Positions 25,563 to 38,200 of a stretch of 64,000 nt of DNA are shown here, piece by piece. This DNA is from Ulota crispa (lineage: Eukaryota > Streptophyta > Bryopsida > Orthotrichales > Orthotrichaceae): NCBI GenBank assembly GCA_963920765.1, contig OY987244.1:20192358-20256357 (forward strand), written 5' to 3'. Positions within the stretch are counted from its first letter, which is position 1. Each line of letters begins with the position of its first letter. The position numbers were made by a program, and so were the translations under genes. The notes beneath the pieces are model-generated. The model ran no database searches, was not told where the DNA came from, and saw only the letters and a list, made by a program, of their open reading frames with translations.

Positions 25563-26795
25563 ATTATTTTTTGGGAAAAAATCAAAAACACCCCTCAAGA
25601 CTTTCAATATATCAAATACACCCTTATATTATTTGAAATATAAAAAATAACCCTAGTTTTGTATAGAAATATCAGTTTTACCCCTAGTTACCTTTGATTA
25701 TATCCATAATACCCTTGGTTTTTGTGCCTTTTTACAGCATTTGTTTTTAAATATTGAAATGATAACAAAAATTACTATGTCATCATTGCATTGGATTATA
25801 CCACATTAGGCTTACATGCAAATATCCTATATAGTGTTTAGTCCCTCAAGGCCCATGCTCTCAGTCCCAAGTATCTCAAAACTTGTTCTTGTATGAAAAA
25901 ATGTCAACATTTGGATAAGTTGCATCAATTTTTTTAAAATGGTAACCATACAAATTCAAACTAGATATGTTACCAATCACATAGCAAAAGAAAACACAAC
26001 AATATCACTTATGGATTGAAAGATTATAATATTTGATGCAGAGGATGTAAAATTGTGAAAGTGATTTGAAGTCTTTCAATCCTCTTTTCACATCTCAAAT
26101 TTAAAATTGATGATACCAAAAAAATATGAGTATGTAGAGTACAACATATGTAACCCTAATCAATTTAGGGCTTCTTAAAATCTACTCTACAAATTTTTAA
26201 ATTAAGTTTCTAATGTGATTGTTTCTCCAAGTTCTAGTGTATTTGAGGCTCATTTCCAAGAGCTCTCAACATTAGAAAGTGAAGAATTTGCAATAGACAC
26301 CCTTGCTCAAAATCTTAAATAGAAAAATCATAATCAGTCATTTTCAAAATCAGATTTTTGATACTAAAACAAGACTTCAACAAGAACTTAAAAAAAACAA
26401 TGATCATTGTAATTAACCATGAAGAAAATTTAGACATCTCAAATTACAAACAAAGAAGGACAGTTTTGGTCCCCTTGGGCCTTGAGGGGTTAAAGAGTTT
26501 GCTTCAAAGATTTGGCTTGCATTACACTTACATCTAGTTTTTGTACTTTTCATTATCATCCAAGTATTTACAAAAATTTGCAAAGATAGGCACAAGAGAA
26601 TTATGGATATTTTTATAACTCAAACAATACAAGGGTATGCTTGATGTTTTAATAATTGACGGTCCCAAAGAACTAGGGGTATAATTGATGTTTCTAAATT
26701 AAGCCATGAACATTTTTGATATTTTAAATAATATAGGGGTGTATTTGATATTTTGAAAAAATTGAGTAGTATTTTTAATATGTACCCTTGTTTTT
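25563..26795. repeat. Inverted-repeat element split by a TTAA element
   Basis: Sequence at 25563-25730 (ATCAAATACACCCTTATATT, ACCCCTAGTT) is the approximate inverse complement of 26620-26790 (ATATAGGGGTGTATTTGAT, ACTAGGGGTATAA). The family C element at 25838-26493 lies between the arms. No coding sequence is seen. Confidence 0.6.
25838..26493. mobile_element. TTAA element, family C, near-identical to 11709-12364
   Basis: It starts TTAGTCCCTCAAGGCCCATG and ends GGCCTTGAGGGGTTAA. The left border is TTAG rather than TTAA, a single change in the target duplication. The body is almost base-for-base the inverse complement of 11709-12364. Non-coding. Confidence 0.88.
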
Positions 26796-27851
26796 TAGAA
26801 ATTGGTGGTGACTGGATCAAGGTTGCTCAAGTATGAGCGATAAGTGACAAGCGTTGAGGTTTGAGCAATTGGATTTGAGCAAAAAAAATTTTGGATCTTT
26901 ATTTTTTGTTTTCATAATGACATCACAAATCCAGATGTGGACATTATATTTTTTAATAATAAAATATCAAGGATGTAAATTTAAAAAATCATCCAAAATT
27001 GGATGAACCAATCTCAAAATGAATGTAAAAATGTTTTCATCTAAGAGTTTCAACAAATGAAATTTAGTTTGGATGAAATTAGATGAAAGTTAAAGCGCTT
27101 CTAATGAGACATTTTGTGGTTTTATTTAATCTTTCTGAAACTAAGGAGGCTCTTAAAGTGAATAAAATTAATTACTCCGACTTTAAGGAAAGTAATAGCA
27201 AGTTGTTCTCTGTTTAATTCAATGGATATTCACTTGCACAACAAGCACAATTGCATGCAATAGTTGAGCACATCAAAGATGACAAGACTAGCATTGAAAC
27301 TATGTTATACATTCAAAGCAAATAATCTTTTTTGGATAATGAGTTTATGGTTCATGGTAAAGAAATTTTCTATTTAGCTTGACACATGTGTTTGTATTCT
27401 TTCACTACTATTATTGAAAACGTGTAGTACATCAAGTTTATTTAAACACCATATAGCGGATGCATGGCAATCAAGCCAAACGTATTTGGGCAATTTACTA
27501 TTTGCTCATGTCCTTTACTTTTTGACTAATGGTTGTTAAAGCACAACCAATCTTTATAAAAACAATTCATCTAATATATATGAATATCAAGGGATTTAGA
27601 TTAATTTTCCATAATATTATCATATTATTTTTTAATAAATTTCTTTTGCACAATATACTTATCAAACTTCAAGCTTTAATTTTAAAAATAATTTAATCAA
27701 CTTACATTAGACATTGGCATCACATTGTTTGTGTCCGCTTTCTTATGCAATGTTTTGTTTGTATATTCATTTTTTACTCTTTATTGGAGTTTTTTAATTT
27801 TACTTACATTTTAATCAACTTTGAAGTTTGAATTTACAAAGACCACTTGCC

Positions 27852-28783
27852 TTAACCCCTGAAAGACCATGCTCTTTTTTTTGTGAAAAATATTGAAAAA
27901 TTGTCATTTTTAGAAGGTTTAGTAAAAATGGATTTAATGTTTTGTTGTTGGGAAATCCAACGGTAGAATCTTGCTCCAGACTAGAAGAGGTACATATGGG
28001 AAAAAAATCAACTCATTCTAGATAAAGAAGAGTGAGATATTTACACCTTAAGTGAAAAAAAAAAGTTTTTTTTCATGTTGCTCAAAAATTTCAGAAGCCT
28101 TTAACCACTCTTATAACAAATAAATTGCCCTAGCTAAAGTTGCGCTTTTTTTTTTCCATACAGAAGATCAAGTTAGGTATGTGTGGGAGAATTTTCAAAT
28201 CAATTGGAACTATACATGGGAAAAAATCAGTAAGTAAAAAGAAGTAGAGAATGATTCAAACCACTAAATTGTTAAGAATTTAATTATTGAAATGAAGAAT
28301 GCAAATCCCAACGGAATTAATGTTGTGTTAAACAATCTACTTCCTTTGGTTTAATTTTTTTCAAAATAATGAAAATCGAGTAAAATAAAGGACCTTGAAG
28401 TTTATTTAAGAGTAGAGAGTCCATAACTACCCGCAAACAAAAACTCCTCATAACTTTCATCTCATTGATTGAAATTGAATGATTCAAAGCTCCTCACCTA
28501 CAAAAAAAATCTAAAGAACCAATTTTAAATTTTAGTTTTTAAAAATGTAACTTTTAAAGAAATTTTTGGGCTGCCCAGGGTAGTCCTCCCAAAATTTTCA
28601 TAAATTCATACATAACTTCTTCATCAAATGTCGGAATGAAGAAAAAATTAGATGCCCACATAGATCTTTGAATTCCTTACCTTTAATAAAAGTTTTAAAA
28701 AATAACACAAAGTAGTTTAGCCATAGGTACATGCTTGAAGTCCAACCTGTCCCCCGAAGGGACAATGGTCATTTAGGGGATAA
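27852..28783. mobile_element. TTAA element, family A
   Basis: The left end is TTAACCCCTGAAAGACCATG and the right end is ACAATGGTCATTTAGGGGATAA. The right TTAA has become ATAA. The interior matches the copies at 1-760 and 1847-2777. Non-coding. Confidence 0.85.
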
Positions 28784-28823
28784 TAAAAACGCAATTTGAT
28801 ATTGAATAACACATTTTCAGCTG

Positions 28824-28824
<1 letters not shown>

Positions 28825-28862
<38 letters not shown>

Positions 28863-28967
28863 CATATATATGTATATATGTATATACATATATACATATA
28901 TACATATATACATATATACATATATACATATATACATATATACATATATACATATATACATATATAG
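28825..28967. repeat. Microsatellite (AT)n followed by (TATACA)n
   Basis: A pure AT dinucleotide run passes into hexamer repeats of TATACA/TATGTA. It gives artificial Tyr/Ile/Met-rich open frames on both strands, which are not genes. Confidence 0.95.
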
Positions 28968-28984
28968 TGTTTTTTAAAGATTTT

Positions 28985-29850
28985 AGAAAAAAAAAAGTTG
29001 AAGAGGGCTATTCAATTTTGAATAGCCTTCTTCAACACATTTTTGCCTTTTTTTTCTAAGTTTTTTTAAAAAAAATTAGATTTTATTTTCCACTTGAAAA
29101 AGTGCTCATCAAGGACTATACGATATCAAATAGCTTCTAAAGAGCCATTTTTTGAAGATGACATAATAACTCAGATTGTAGATTTTCAGTTTTGTTTACA
29201 ATCTAACAAGATTTAAAATCTCAAATACAAAGACCATTTACCTTGGAAATGTGTTATTTGATATTGAGTAGCTTATAGCAAGCTAGTTTGAAGATAGTTT
29301 CATCGTGAACCAAAGTTTCTTAGATTTATTCAAATTTTGATCAGCTTTGAGGTCCTAACTACTAAAATCTTTGGTCTAAGGTGCTAATACATCTCCAAAA
29401 ACGGCTTGTTGAAGTGCTATTCAATATTGAATAGTACTTCAACAAGCCGTTTTTGGAGATGTATTTGGGATTTAAAAACTCATGAGATTGTAAACAAAAT
29501 TGTAAATCTCAAATTTGATGTGCTAATTCATCTCCAAAATTGGCTTGTTGAAGTGCCATTTGATATTGAATAGCACTTTTACTATCAAAAAAGTATGTAT
29601 AATAAAGTATTTTTTTTAAAAGAGTAAAAATAATTTTTTTTTAAAATTTAAGAGGGCTATTTGGAATCCAATCAGCCCTCTACAAACCCAATAAAATTGC
29701 AAAATGTGCTATCCAAAATTAAATATGTGCTTAGGACAAAAATAAAATATAAATTTGTTTAAATGGGTTGTTTAAGAGTCTAAATAGCCCTCTATAAGCC
29801 CACTATGATAACAAAAAATGCTACTTAAAATCTAATAGGCTCTTTTAACC
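28985..29850. repeat. Cluster of related short palindromes
   Basis: Variants of GCTATTCAATATTGAATAGC recur at about 29005-29027, 29417-29436 and 29555-29575, with related half-sites near 29120 and 29262. At 29386-29465 an 80-bp palindrome with arms of nearly 40 bases and a single visible mismatch pair (center CAATATTG) contains ACATCTCCAAAAACGGCTTG and its complement. A sister half-copy begins near 29525. No coding sequence. Confidence 0.8.
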
Positions 29851-30155
29851 AATAATAAACCTCAAAAATTGAAATGGAAATTTTTGATTTTTTTTTTTTT
29901 TTTTTTAATTTTTGGTCATAAAAACTTTTCTAAATTCTAAGATGGCTCATGAAGGAGCTACTTTGGAATCAAGGAAGTTTCTTTTTATTTTACAATGGCT
30001 TGTTAAAGAGCCTCTTCAAAACACAGGCGCACTCATAAATGTGTGGTTAATTGGAGATTAATGAATATTATGCTCATTTTAGAGAAGTTATTACTTGTTG
30101 AAAATGGTTGAGAGGTTCATTTAATAGAGGAGCAAATAATTAATGTGTATTGAGT

Positions 30156-30684
30156 TTAACCCCTAAACGCCCAATCGACCATTTTCTAGTTGTTGCCCTT
30201 TTTTCCAGGCTGCCCAAGATGAAAAAAAATTTGGAAAAAGGAAAAATACTTTCATATAGAAAAGCAAGTTTACTTTCCAACCCAATTTGAACCATATCAA
30301 TTCAAGCTAAATTCCACTAAGGACAAACACTTCAGTATTTGCTAGTGTTGTAAAATTTACTATTTTGGGAAACTAATGATGTTTTTTTCTTCAAAAAGAA
30401 AGCATTTTTGACTTTTAGAATAGAATGTCAATTTTCAACCAATAATACCAAATTTTGTATTCCATGACTAGAATTTGTAATTTTGATAAATACCAAATGC
30501 TAAATACTTCTAAATTCACTAAATAAGAATCTAAAACTTTTTATGAATAATTGATTGTATGATAATTACTAAACATCATGATCCTTGTTTTCTCTTTAGA
30601 AGCAACCTTCATCAAAGTTACAAAAGTATCATTTTATAATGCATCTATGTTTTGCCCTTACTCCCTTGGACGTATAAGGGTTAA
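30156..30684. mobile_element. TTAA element, family D
   Basis: The left end is TTAACCCCTAAACGCCCAA and the right end is TTGGACGTATAAGGGTTAA, with TTAA at 30156-30159 and 30681-30684. The inner sequence does not match families A-C clearly. Non-coding, 529 bp. Confidence 0.75.
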
Positions 30685-31375
30685 TAAAAACTACACTTGA
30701 GCTCAATTATAAATAAGTTTAGATTTGGGCCAACAATGCCATGTAGCATTAAGTATACAAGTATGTTTTGGAAATCCTTGAATCTTAATTCATTTGTTTG
30801 CAAAATTATTTTAAACAAGCTTTTTTTATTGAATAGAATATATTTTCATTTTGGCTTTTTATTCAAAACAAAGTTGACTTGTTTTAAAAGGCCCTTACTA
30901 AACTCAAAAGTACTTAATAAAGATACAAGACCAATAGTAAAATCTTTTAGAATATTTCATAATGAGTGTTTTCAAAAAGGTAAATGCCCAAAAAAAATGC
31001 ATCCATTTTTTAAGTGACAATAATTTAATCATAAATATTCTTTTGAATGAATTGTAAATGGATGATGGATGAATGACAATGATGAGTGGACGATAGATGG
31101 ATGGATGATGTATGAACAGACAATAGGTAGATTAAAGATAGATGATAGATGATAATTGATAAATAATGGTTGATAAATCTTGGATAGACAACTAAAACTT
31201 AAAAAATTACAAGTTTTTTGAGATTCATTTTTTTAAAAATTGAAATTTCTTTTTTTGGATCATATTTACCATTCTTAAATGTCCAACTTTAGTAATTAAA
31301 TTATTAGTGACTACTCAAATCTAATTGCTCATTGCTCACTGCTCACTGCTCATACTCTAGCTTCATTGATCAAGG

Positions 31376-32518
31376 ATACTATAACCAATTATTGTATTCA
31401 TAATACATGGATTGTGTTTCATTTGATGTGCCACAAAAAAGAGTCTTGTATATTAAACAAATATATTTCTATCAAATATATGACTTGGTATGATCCTAAA
31501 ATCATCATTGGTCACTAATAATTGAAGAGTTCTTGATTTAGTATTTTCAATTTTTCAATTAGCAAAAAAGTGTACTTTTCTTATAGTCAACAAAATCTTG
31601 TTGAGCACTTACAATTCTCCACAAGTATTGGTGATGGTAAAATTGACGTAAGAAATTCCAAGAACCTAAATTTGTCATTTTTAATGCTAAAAAAGGAAAG
31701 AAATCTATTCACATCTTTTCTTACTTGAGAGATTCTTTATATTAAGGGCCACTTTATACTTGGAGTCAAATTGAGGGTTGGTCCAAAGTCTATAAATGTG
31801 AACCAATAGGATTTGACTTGGCTTTTCCAGATATGACTCAAGGGCTTTATACTAGGGTTGGGAAGGAAATATAATTACCTTAAGTGGCATCCTAAATGGC
31901 ATTGTTTTGGGGCTAATACTTTGGGCCCAAGTGATGGAATCAAGACAAGGTTTTCAAAAGCCCTAACTACAAACTTGGGTTGGATTGAGCTTGATCATTA
32001 GATCAAGATCATCATCACTATTCATTAATGAAAATATTAAAATGATCCAAACTATTTAAAAATCAAAAAAATTAAACTAAAATAGATTAAAATGTTTAAA
32101 CTTTAATTAAATATTATAAGCCAATGTTCCCAAAGTTCCCAATGGTCATTTCTAGAGTTCCCACTAGACATTCCCAAAGTTCCCAAAGTTTCCACTAGAT
32201 ATTACCAACATTTCCAAGGTTCTCATTGGATGTTCTCAAAGTTCCCAAAGTTCCTAAAATTTGAAAATCTTTGATCCTACTAGCTTTATACATGGCTAGG
32301 TTGGTTGCATGACTTGGGACCCAATTGAAGTCCAAAAGGTTTTATAATCAAGACGGCCTTCCCATGGTGTCCTCATTTTCCAAAAGTTTCATAATTGTCC
32401 AAAACTAAATACATAATGCCCCTTGACTAAATTAAAAAAGGACTTCATGCATCAAGCATCTTCTCTTTTGAGTAGTTTCTTGATACTAGCTCATGCAAAG
32501 AACTCACATGCATCATTA

Positions 32519-32520
<2 letters not shown>
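31376..32520. repeat. AT-rich DNA with a degenerate TTCCCAAAG tandem repeat
   Basis: At about 32128-32262 the motif GTTCCCAAAG and variants recur many times with irregular spacing. The rest of the interval shows no gene or RNA. Confidence 0.55.
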
Positions 32521-32524
<4 letters not shown>

Positions 32525-32582
<58 letters not shown>

Positions 32583-32629
32583 TACATACATATATACATA
32601 CATATATATACATATATATAGTCATATAC
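32525..32629. repeat. Microsatellite (TA)n / (CATATATA)n
   Basis: A long pure TA run is followed by TACATACATATA variants. Open frames through it are low-complexity artefacts. Confidence 0.95.
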
Positions 32630-32977
32630 ATACAAAAAAGTACTAAAGTTACACCCTTGTGAACAGGCAATTTGAAATTTAATGCTATTTTTTTTTATCC
32701 AAATGATTCATCATTCCTTTAATTTTGGTGTTACCACCCCTTTGAAAGAACAAAAGACAAATTCAATTTTTTATGAAAACTTTTATTGCACCATTACCTT
32801 CTTTTTCATGTATTCTTGCTTTACGTAATTCAAAAGTTCTTTATTTTCATTTTCAGATTCAAGCACCTCCAATTATTTTGGATATGGTCTTCAATTGATA
32901 AAGGTGAAACAATTCTTTTAATCCAAATCAAAAAATCATTATCAAATTCTCATAAGTCATCCTCAAAGCACACATTA

Positions 32978-33066
32978 GGATGTGGCATTAGCAGTTTTGG
33001 ATGTGGTGTTTGCAGTTTTGGATGTGGCATTAGCAATTTTGGATGTGGCATTAGTAATTATGTATG

Positions 33067-33096
<30 letters not shown>
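32978..33096. repeat. 21-bp minisatellite followed by (TATG)n
   Basis: Four tandem copies of GGATGTGGCATTAGCAGTTT-like units (21 bp) occupy 32978-33059. They are followed directly by a TATG tetranucleotide run to 33096. The frames through it read repeated FGCGIS or VLDVAL and are not convincing proteins. Confidence 0.9.
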
Positions 33097-33097
<1 letters not shown>

Positions 33098-33158
33098 TTT
33101 CTATAATAGTCTTATTTCTATTAGTTGGGTAGTTGGGTGTGTGTGTGCTACAAGAAGA

Positions 33159-33400
33159 TTAACCCTTACAGGACCATAGGGCATAATATATAAGCTGCCG
33201 TATAATACTATAATTGGCATTTGCTACCAAAAAGAAGTTTTAATTTGGGATCTCGAGTAGCTCGCTAAAACGGCTTTGATTTATTCTCCAACTTCTTTGT
33301 TGATCTCAATTGTAGTAAAGGTGTGAATCTAGTCCAAATACAAGAAAAACACCTCATATTCTAGTGGTTGCACTGGCACGCTATGTCCTTTAGGGGTTAA
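33159..33400. mobile_element. TTAA element, family E, copy 1
   Basis: The left end is TTAACCCTTACAGGACCATA and the right end is TATGTCCTTTAGGGGTTAA, with TTAA on both sides. Body motifs (GCCGTATAAT, CAACTTCTTTGTTG, CACCTCATATT) are shared with 52957-53190 and 59536-59778. Non-coding, 242 bp. Confidence 0.9.
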
Positions 33401-33773
33401 ATGGCGGTTATGGATTGCCTCAAGGATGGGGTATACACAATACTTTTCATCCACCAATGTAAACCATTACATTTATCAATAATATTTCTTTTACTTTTAG
33501 CCCACCAATACAGATCAATGGATGAATGTGTTACCTTTTACTTTTCATCTTCCAAGTTGAAAAACAATACTTTGGGATGAAAAAGAGGTGACATTTTACT
33601 TTTTCCTACCTAAATTTATATTCTAAATAAACCATCAACCATTCCTTTTACTATTCACTTCTCATGTTTCATGCTTCCTTAAAATTACTACATCTCTTGT
33701 ATTTACATCTCTTGTGTTTTACTTAGAGTTATTTAAGAGATTTTGTGTATTCACGCAATTATTCACTCTAGGG

Positions 33774-34655
33774 ATGTCACCAAAGAAGAGAGCTATTGAA
33801 GATAAGGAGACAAGTAAGGAAAAGAAGAAGGGAAAGAAAGGTAACACAAAAGGGAGGATACTCAAATGGCCAGAAAGTAAAATGAGTGACCATGTTAAGT
33901 CATTGCCATAAGAATGCCCGGATTGCAATTCCGAACTACACACTTTTTGGATGTTTGCCAATCACAATGTATCTCAACCTTGCTATAAATGCTTAAACAA
34001 GGCTTACCCTATAGAAGCCTACACTATTGGGGGCAAGGCTTTTCCTATAAAGAAGAAAGTTAGTGATACCCAATTAACTAGAATTTCCCGCCCTTGCAAA
34101 ACCAAAGGAAAAAATGCTAGAAACACTACAAGCAAAGATTGGCAAAGCACAAGCTTTTACTCATCGGGTAACAAAGTCCAAGTTACCACAGTAATTGAAA
34201 TTGAAGCCAGTAATTTTGAAGAACAAGAAGCATTTGACGTTCTAGAAGTCTCTGATTTTGGGGAGAGTGATGCTCAAGATAGTATGGATGACGAAACAAG
34301 TACGGATGATGAAACAAGTACGGATGATGAAACAAGTACGGATGACAAAACAAGTACAGACAACAAAAGTGGTTCAGATGATGAACAGGATGATGAAGAC
34401 AATCCAAACAATGAAAGCAGTTTGAATGAAGGCAACCGTTTGGAACATAGAAATGGTGCCGGTGACAAGGCTACCAAAGGCATATTGTATACGGATGAGA
34501 AATGCCATTTGGATGACAATTTGGAAGCGGGCACCAACAAAAATGCTGATGTGGACATTGAGGGTATTTTTGATGAGGATGTTGAAGAGAGGTTTTACAA
34601 CAATGGCAATGTAAATATGGAAGGCGACTTGGATGATAGAGGCAAATTGAATTAA
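33774..34655 (+). CDS. Dof-like finger protein with acidic tail, possibly intact with one intron
   Basis: The ATG at 33774 opens a Lys-rich N-terminus (SPKKRAIEDKETSKEKKK). One stop, TAA at 33909, falls just before the finger, and the same frame then runs open to 34655. The finger reads CPDCNSE...NHNVSQPCYKC: C-x2-C, exactly 21 residues, then Cys, and the SQP-Y pattern is typical of Dof. The last zinc Cys is replaced by Lys (C-LN-K), so zinc binding is doubtful. A basic region follows, then a repeat of DDETSTDDETSTDDETST and more acidic/Asn-rich sequence. A GT-AG intron at 33841-33912 (72 nt, in phase) would remove the stop and give a 269-residue protein. Otherwise it is a pseudogene with one nonsense change. 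The plan (basic N-terminus, finger, acidic tail) matches the locus at 9901. A nuclear DNA-binding role is inferred only. Confidence 0.5.
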
Positions 34656-37600
34656 AATGGGCTCTAAGTGATGAGGATGACAAATGAAGAAAAAGAGGCT
34701 GCAGATGCAACTTGTGAAGATTATTGTTATTTAGAGGAATTCATTGATGAAGAGGGTGTAGAAGTAGAATAGTTTGTTTTTGTTGAGTATATGGATGAGT
34801 TTATGGATGAAAATGAAGGAACAAGCAATGAGAGAGATTCAAACCTAATCCAAATTTTCCATTAATTCAATGACAAAGTTTTGTTATTTGGGCATATTCA
34901 AGACATCTACAATCATCATGTCCATTTAGGGATAGATCATGAAAATTCAAATATTTACAAGTTACAAAGATGAATTTTTGGCAAACAAAAATAGGGAGTG
35001 AGCTTTGGTATATATATGTATATATGAAAATTATTTTATTTTTGAATCCATTTTTTTGATGTGAATACAATTATTTGCAAGAAATTCTTTTGTTGCATTT
35101 TGTTTGAAGTTTAAAGGCAAGATTTTAGAGTTGATATACTACATGTTCTTTAAATTGTTACCTTTTCATTGAGTTTTTTAATTAGCTTTATAGTATTATT
35201 TGATTAGATGTAGCCTTCAATCTTCATTGATCTAGTTGAAATCATCTATGGTCTCTATGTATTTGTCTCAATACTTGTTTTCATGTATTCTCGTTTTACC
35301 TTGTGATTTTGAGGTTTCAACTAATACATTCTTTTTGTATATGTGTGATGGATTATATATTTATTTTTGTTAAAAATTAGTTTTGTTCCTTGTTTATAAT
35401 TGTTTTGAAACTATTTTGAGGGGTGAAAAAATGATTCATGTATTTCTTCCAAAGTGTTGGGTCACAATAAGCTACAAGGAAATGAGATGTTGCTTGGTGA
35501 CACAAATACCTAGTCTCCAATTTTGACACTTGGGATTTGAACTCCATGATTATTGTGTAATTCAAAAGAGTCACAAAAAATTTATCATGTTTCTTATGAT
35601 TTTTTTAGAAAAAAATTTGAAAATGTAAAAGGTTCTTTTAAGAACTGCTTTAACCCATGAAAATCTAGTAAAATAGTGAAATTCAGGTGAAATAGTTTTT
35701 GTTTTTTTTTAAATGTGAAGTATAAATTTCTTTTGTCCTTGTTGATGCAAAGTGTCATAAAGTGCGCATCCATGATGTGATGATCTAGACCCTCAATTGT
35801 CAAATCCATTAAAATTGAACTAATCTTTGAAAAAATAAATTTGAAAGTACAAATTTAAAGATTGTTTTTCTGAAGATGTAATTGAATCTGCATTTCACAA
35901 TGTATTATATTGTGTTTTTTTCATGGACTAAGTTAGAGTCTAGAAAAAGGAACAATCCTATATTTGCACGAAGGGACACTAGTTTCCTCAGCAATAGAGT
36001 TTTGAACCTCACTTTTCAAGGAACAATCCAACTTATTACAACTTTTGAATTCTCTCCACTAGTGTTATTAGCAATTTGATGAAGGGGAAATTTGATGGAT
36101 ACGCTTAAAGTTTGCCATATTTGTACAAATGCCCTAGGATTTTCAAAAGTTGTTCAAACACCGTCACACCTATAAACTTTCATGCAATTGTTTTGTTGAG
36201 CATGTCACTTCCTTCTCCCTTTGTGTGCACATTGTTATAGGAAAGAAGCAAAAAATTAGAGGATATGGATGAGAGAAGGGCCAAATTTTCTTTACAAGGG
36301 GTCATATATGGAACTCATATGCAGTAAATTGTATCCTCACTTTCTCCCAAAATGTGCAATTTGTTACCTCCTTTTACCTCCATCTCTTCTTTGTGCCCAT
36401 CTATCTTGTCCTATTTTAGTAATTATGAAGAAAAGAAGCTCCACTACGGAAGAACAGGTGGGACTTTCATTGAAACATTTGCTATGGCTTTAGAAAATGA
36501 AAATACTTAAAGTTAAACTTTAATTTCTAGCACCTCTAGCACTATTTTAGCAACTTGAGCTAATTCTAAATATTCTTTAGAAACACCAAATTAGGTAAAT
36601 ATGGAAAAATAGTACATTATGGGACTTTCACCATTCCTCTCATTATGTAAAATTTAGAATATTACAAAAAACCAAGCAGGCATTTGCTTATACAGTAGTG
36701 AAGTCTCAATGATTGCCTCCAAGAATTTCAAACAATTACAACTTTGAGCTATAGCTATGCCTCCATTTACCGTATGTAAGATTAAAGTACAGTACAAAAT
36801 TATCCCTCCATTTTTCCCAATTTACCTATTATGATGTTTAGAGGCCACTGGTTAGTACAAAATACAATTTTTTTTGGTTAATGGATGAAAATTTCATCTT
36901 TTGGACATCAGAGATAGATTGCAATAATTTCACCATTTAAGAAATTAATAAATTTTTTTATAATAAAGTCCTAAAAGATTGAATGTATCACAAGCACATG
37001 AATAAAAATAAAGCATCTAAAAGAGGCAATATGACGTTGAGGAGTGATTGGATTGCAAGAAGCTTTACAAAATTTACAGAATAGGTAAGTGAAAAATTTA
37101 ACCTAAATCCATTTTGCATCTTGATACATGGTGCTCCATCTTCTAATAGGGGAGGGGTCATGTATTTGAAATAATCAGTGAACAAATGGTTGTGAAAGTG
37201 TGGTTGTTTATTGGTGAATATTCAGTGATGACCTCAAGGAGGTTGTCAAAACGCGTTCACGGAGTGATCTGGCCAGTTTTTCCACAACCACTTGTTCAAG
37301 TGAACAAAACTTGGGTGGAAACCCATATTTGAACCCCTATTGCATATGATAAGACATATTATAATTAAATTCCTTAAAAAATTCATAAAAAATTGTATCT
37401 TACCTTTATGAATGATAGTACAAATTCAAATAGGATGTCAAAGTTTTCCAATTAATAATTTTTTTTACATTTTCTTTTTAAATCATATGTTTATAAAAGC
37501 TTCTTACAAGTTAATGAATTTCATAATTTTCAAATTCGTTTCATGCATTCTCTTCTTTCTTGAGTAATTCTCCTAACTTTACTTTATATTTTATCATTTT

Positions 37601-38200
37601 AAAGCTGATTTTGTTCTTTAGTTGCTTTAAAAAAGTGCTGATTTGTGTGTATCAATATGCTAACTAATGCAAAGAAACGTAAGCATTGATAAAATCTGCA
37701 TGAATTCTAAAATTGGCTTCAAATAAAAAACATGTGCACATATTGTAGGTTAAGAGCGGATTCGACAGTCAAGTGCCCAATTGATTATTTTTTATGAAAT
37801 TTTAATTTGGCATCAAATTTAGTAACTAGTTGAGGATTAGGCATTTTCAAAAAGAAATATTATTATATGACAATCAATCATTTTTTTAGTAGAATCAAGC
37901 CTTCTTCATAGTATCTTTGACTCTCCAAAATTAGACCTTGGTACAAGGTTTGGAGTAGATTGAGTCGTCTTAGAATTAGCCTTGACTTTCTAGAATTAGC
38001 TAGGCTTAACAACTTCTACAATATTAGACAATTCAATTTTTTGTTGATTGGAGAATGGGCATTTTTGGAGAATAATTTATAGAATAATTGGGCTAAATTT
38101 TGAATAATCATTTTACGCCAAATCTGCTCTCAATCTATAGTAATCAAAAAATAAACATCTGTCGTATGGGAATTGATATGTGTACCACACCCTTTGAATT
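34656..38200. other. AT-rich intergenic DNA
   Basis: No gene is recognised. At about 36081-36160 a segment resembles the left end of MITE family F (GGGGAAATTTGATGGATACG, AAAGTTTGCC) but lacks a matching right end. Confidence 0.5.

Larger units (their letters stand above)
26815..31375. mobile_element. Possible larger composite element with inverted ends
   Basis: The left end (26815-26890: GATCAAGG, AGTATGAGC, GAGCAATTGGATTTGAGC) resembles the inverse complement of the right end (about 31310-31375: CAAATCTAATTGCTC, GCTCATACT, TTGATCAAGG). The interior carries two younger TTAA elements, a microsatellite and a cluster of palindromes. I cannot identify a transposase, so this is a tentative call. 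Confidence 0.3.

Noticed and set aside
28717-29059. Tyr/Ile/Met-rich proteins
   Set aside because: They are translations of the (AT)n/(TATACA)n microsatellite.
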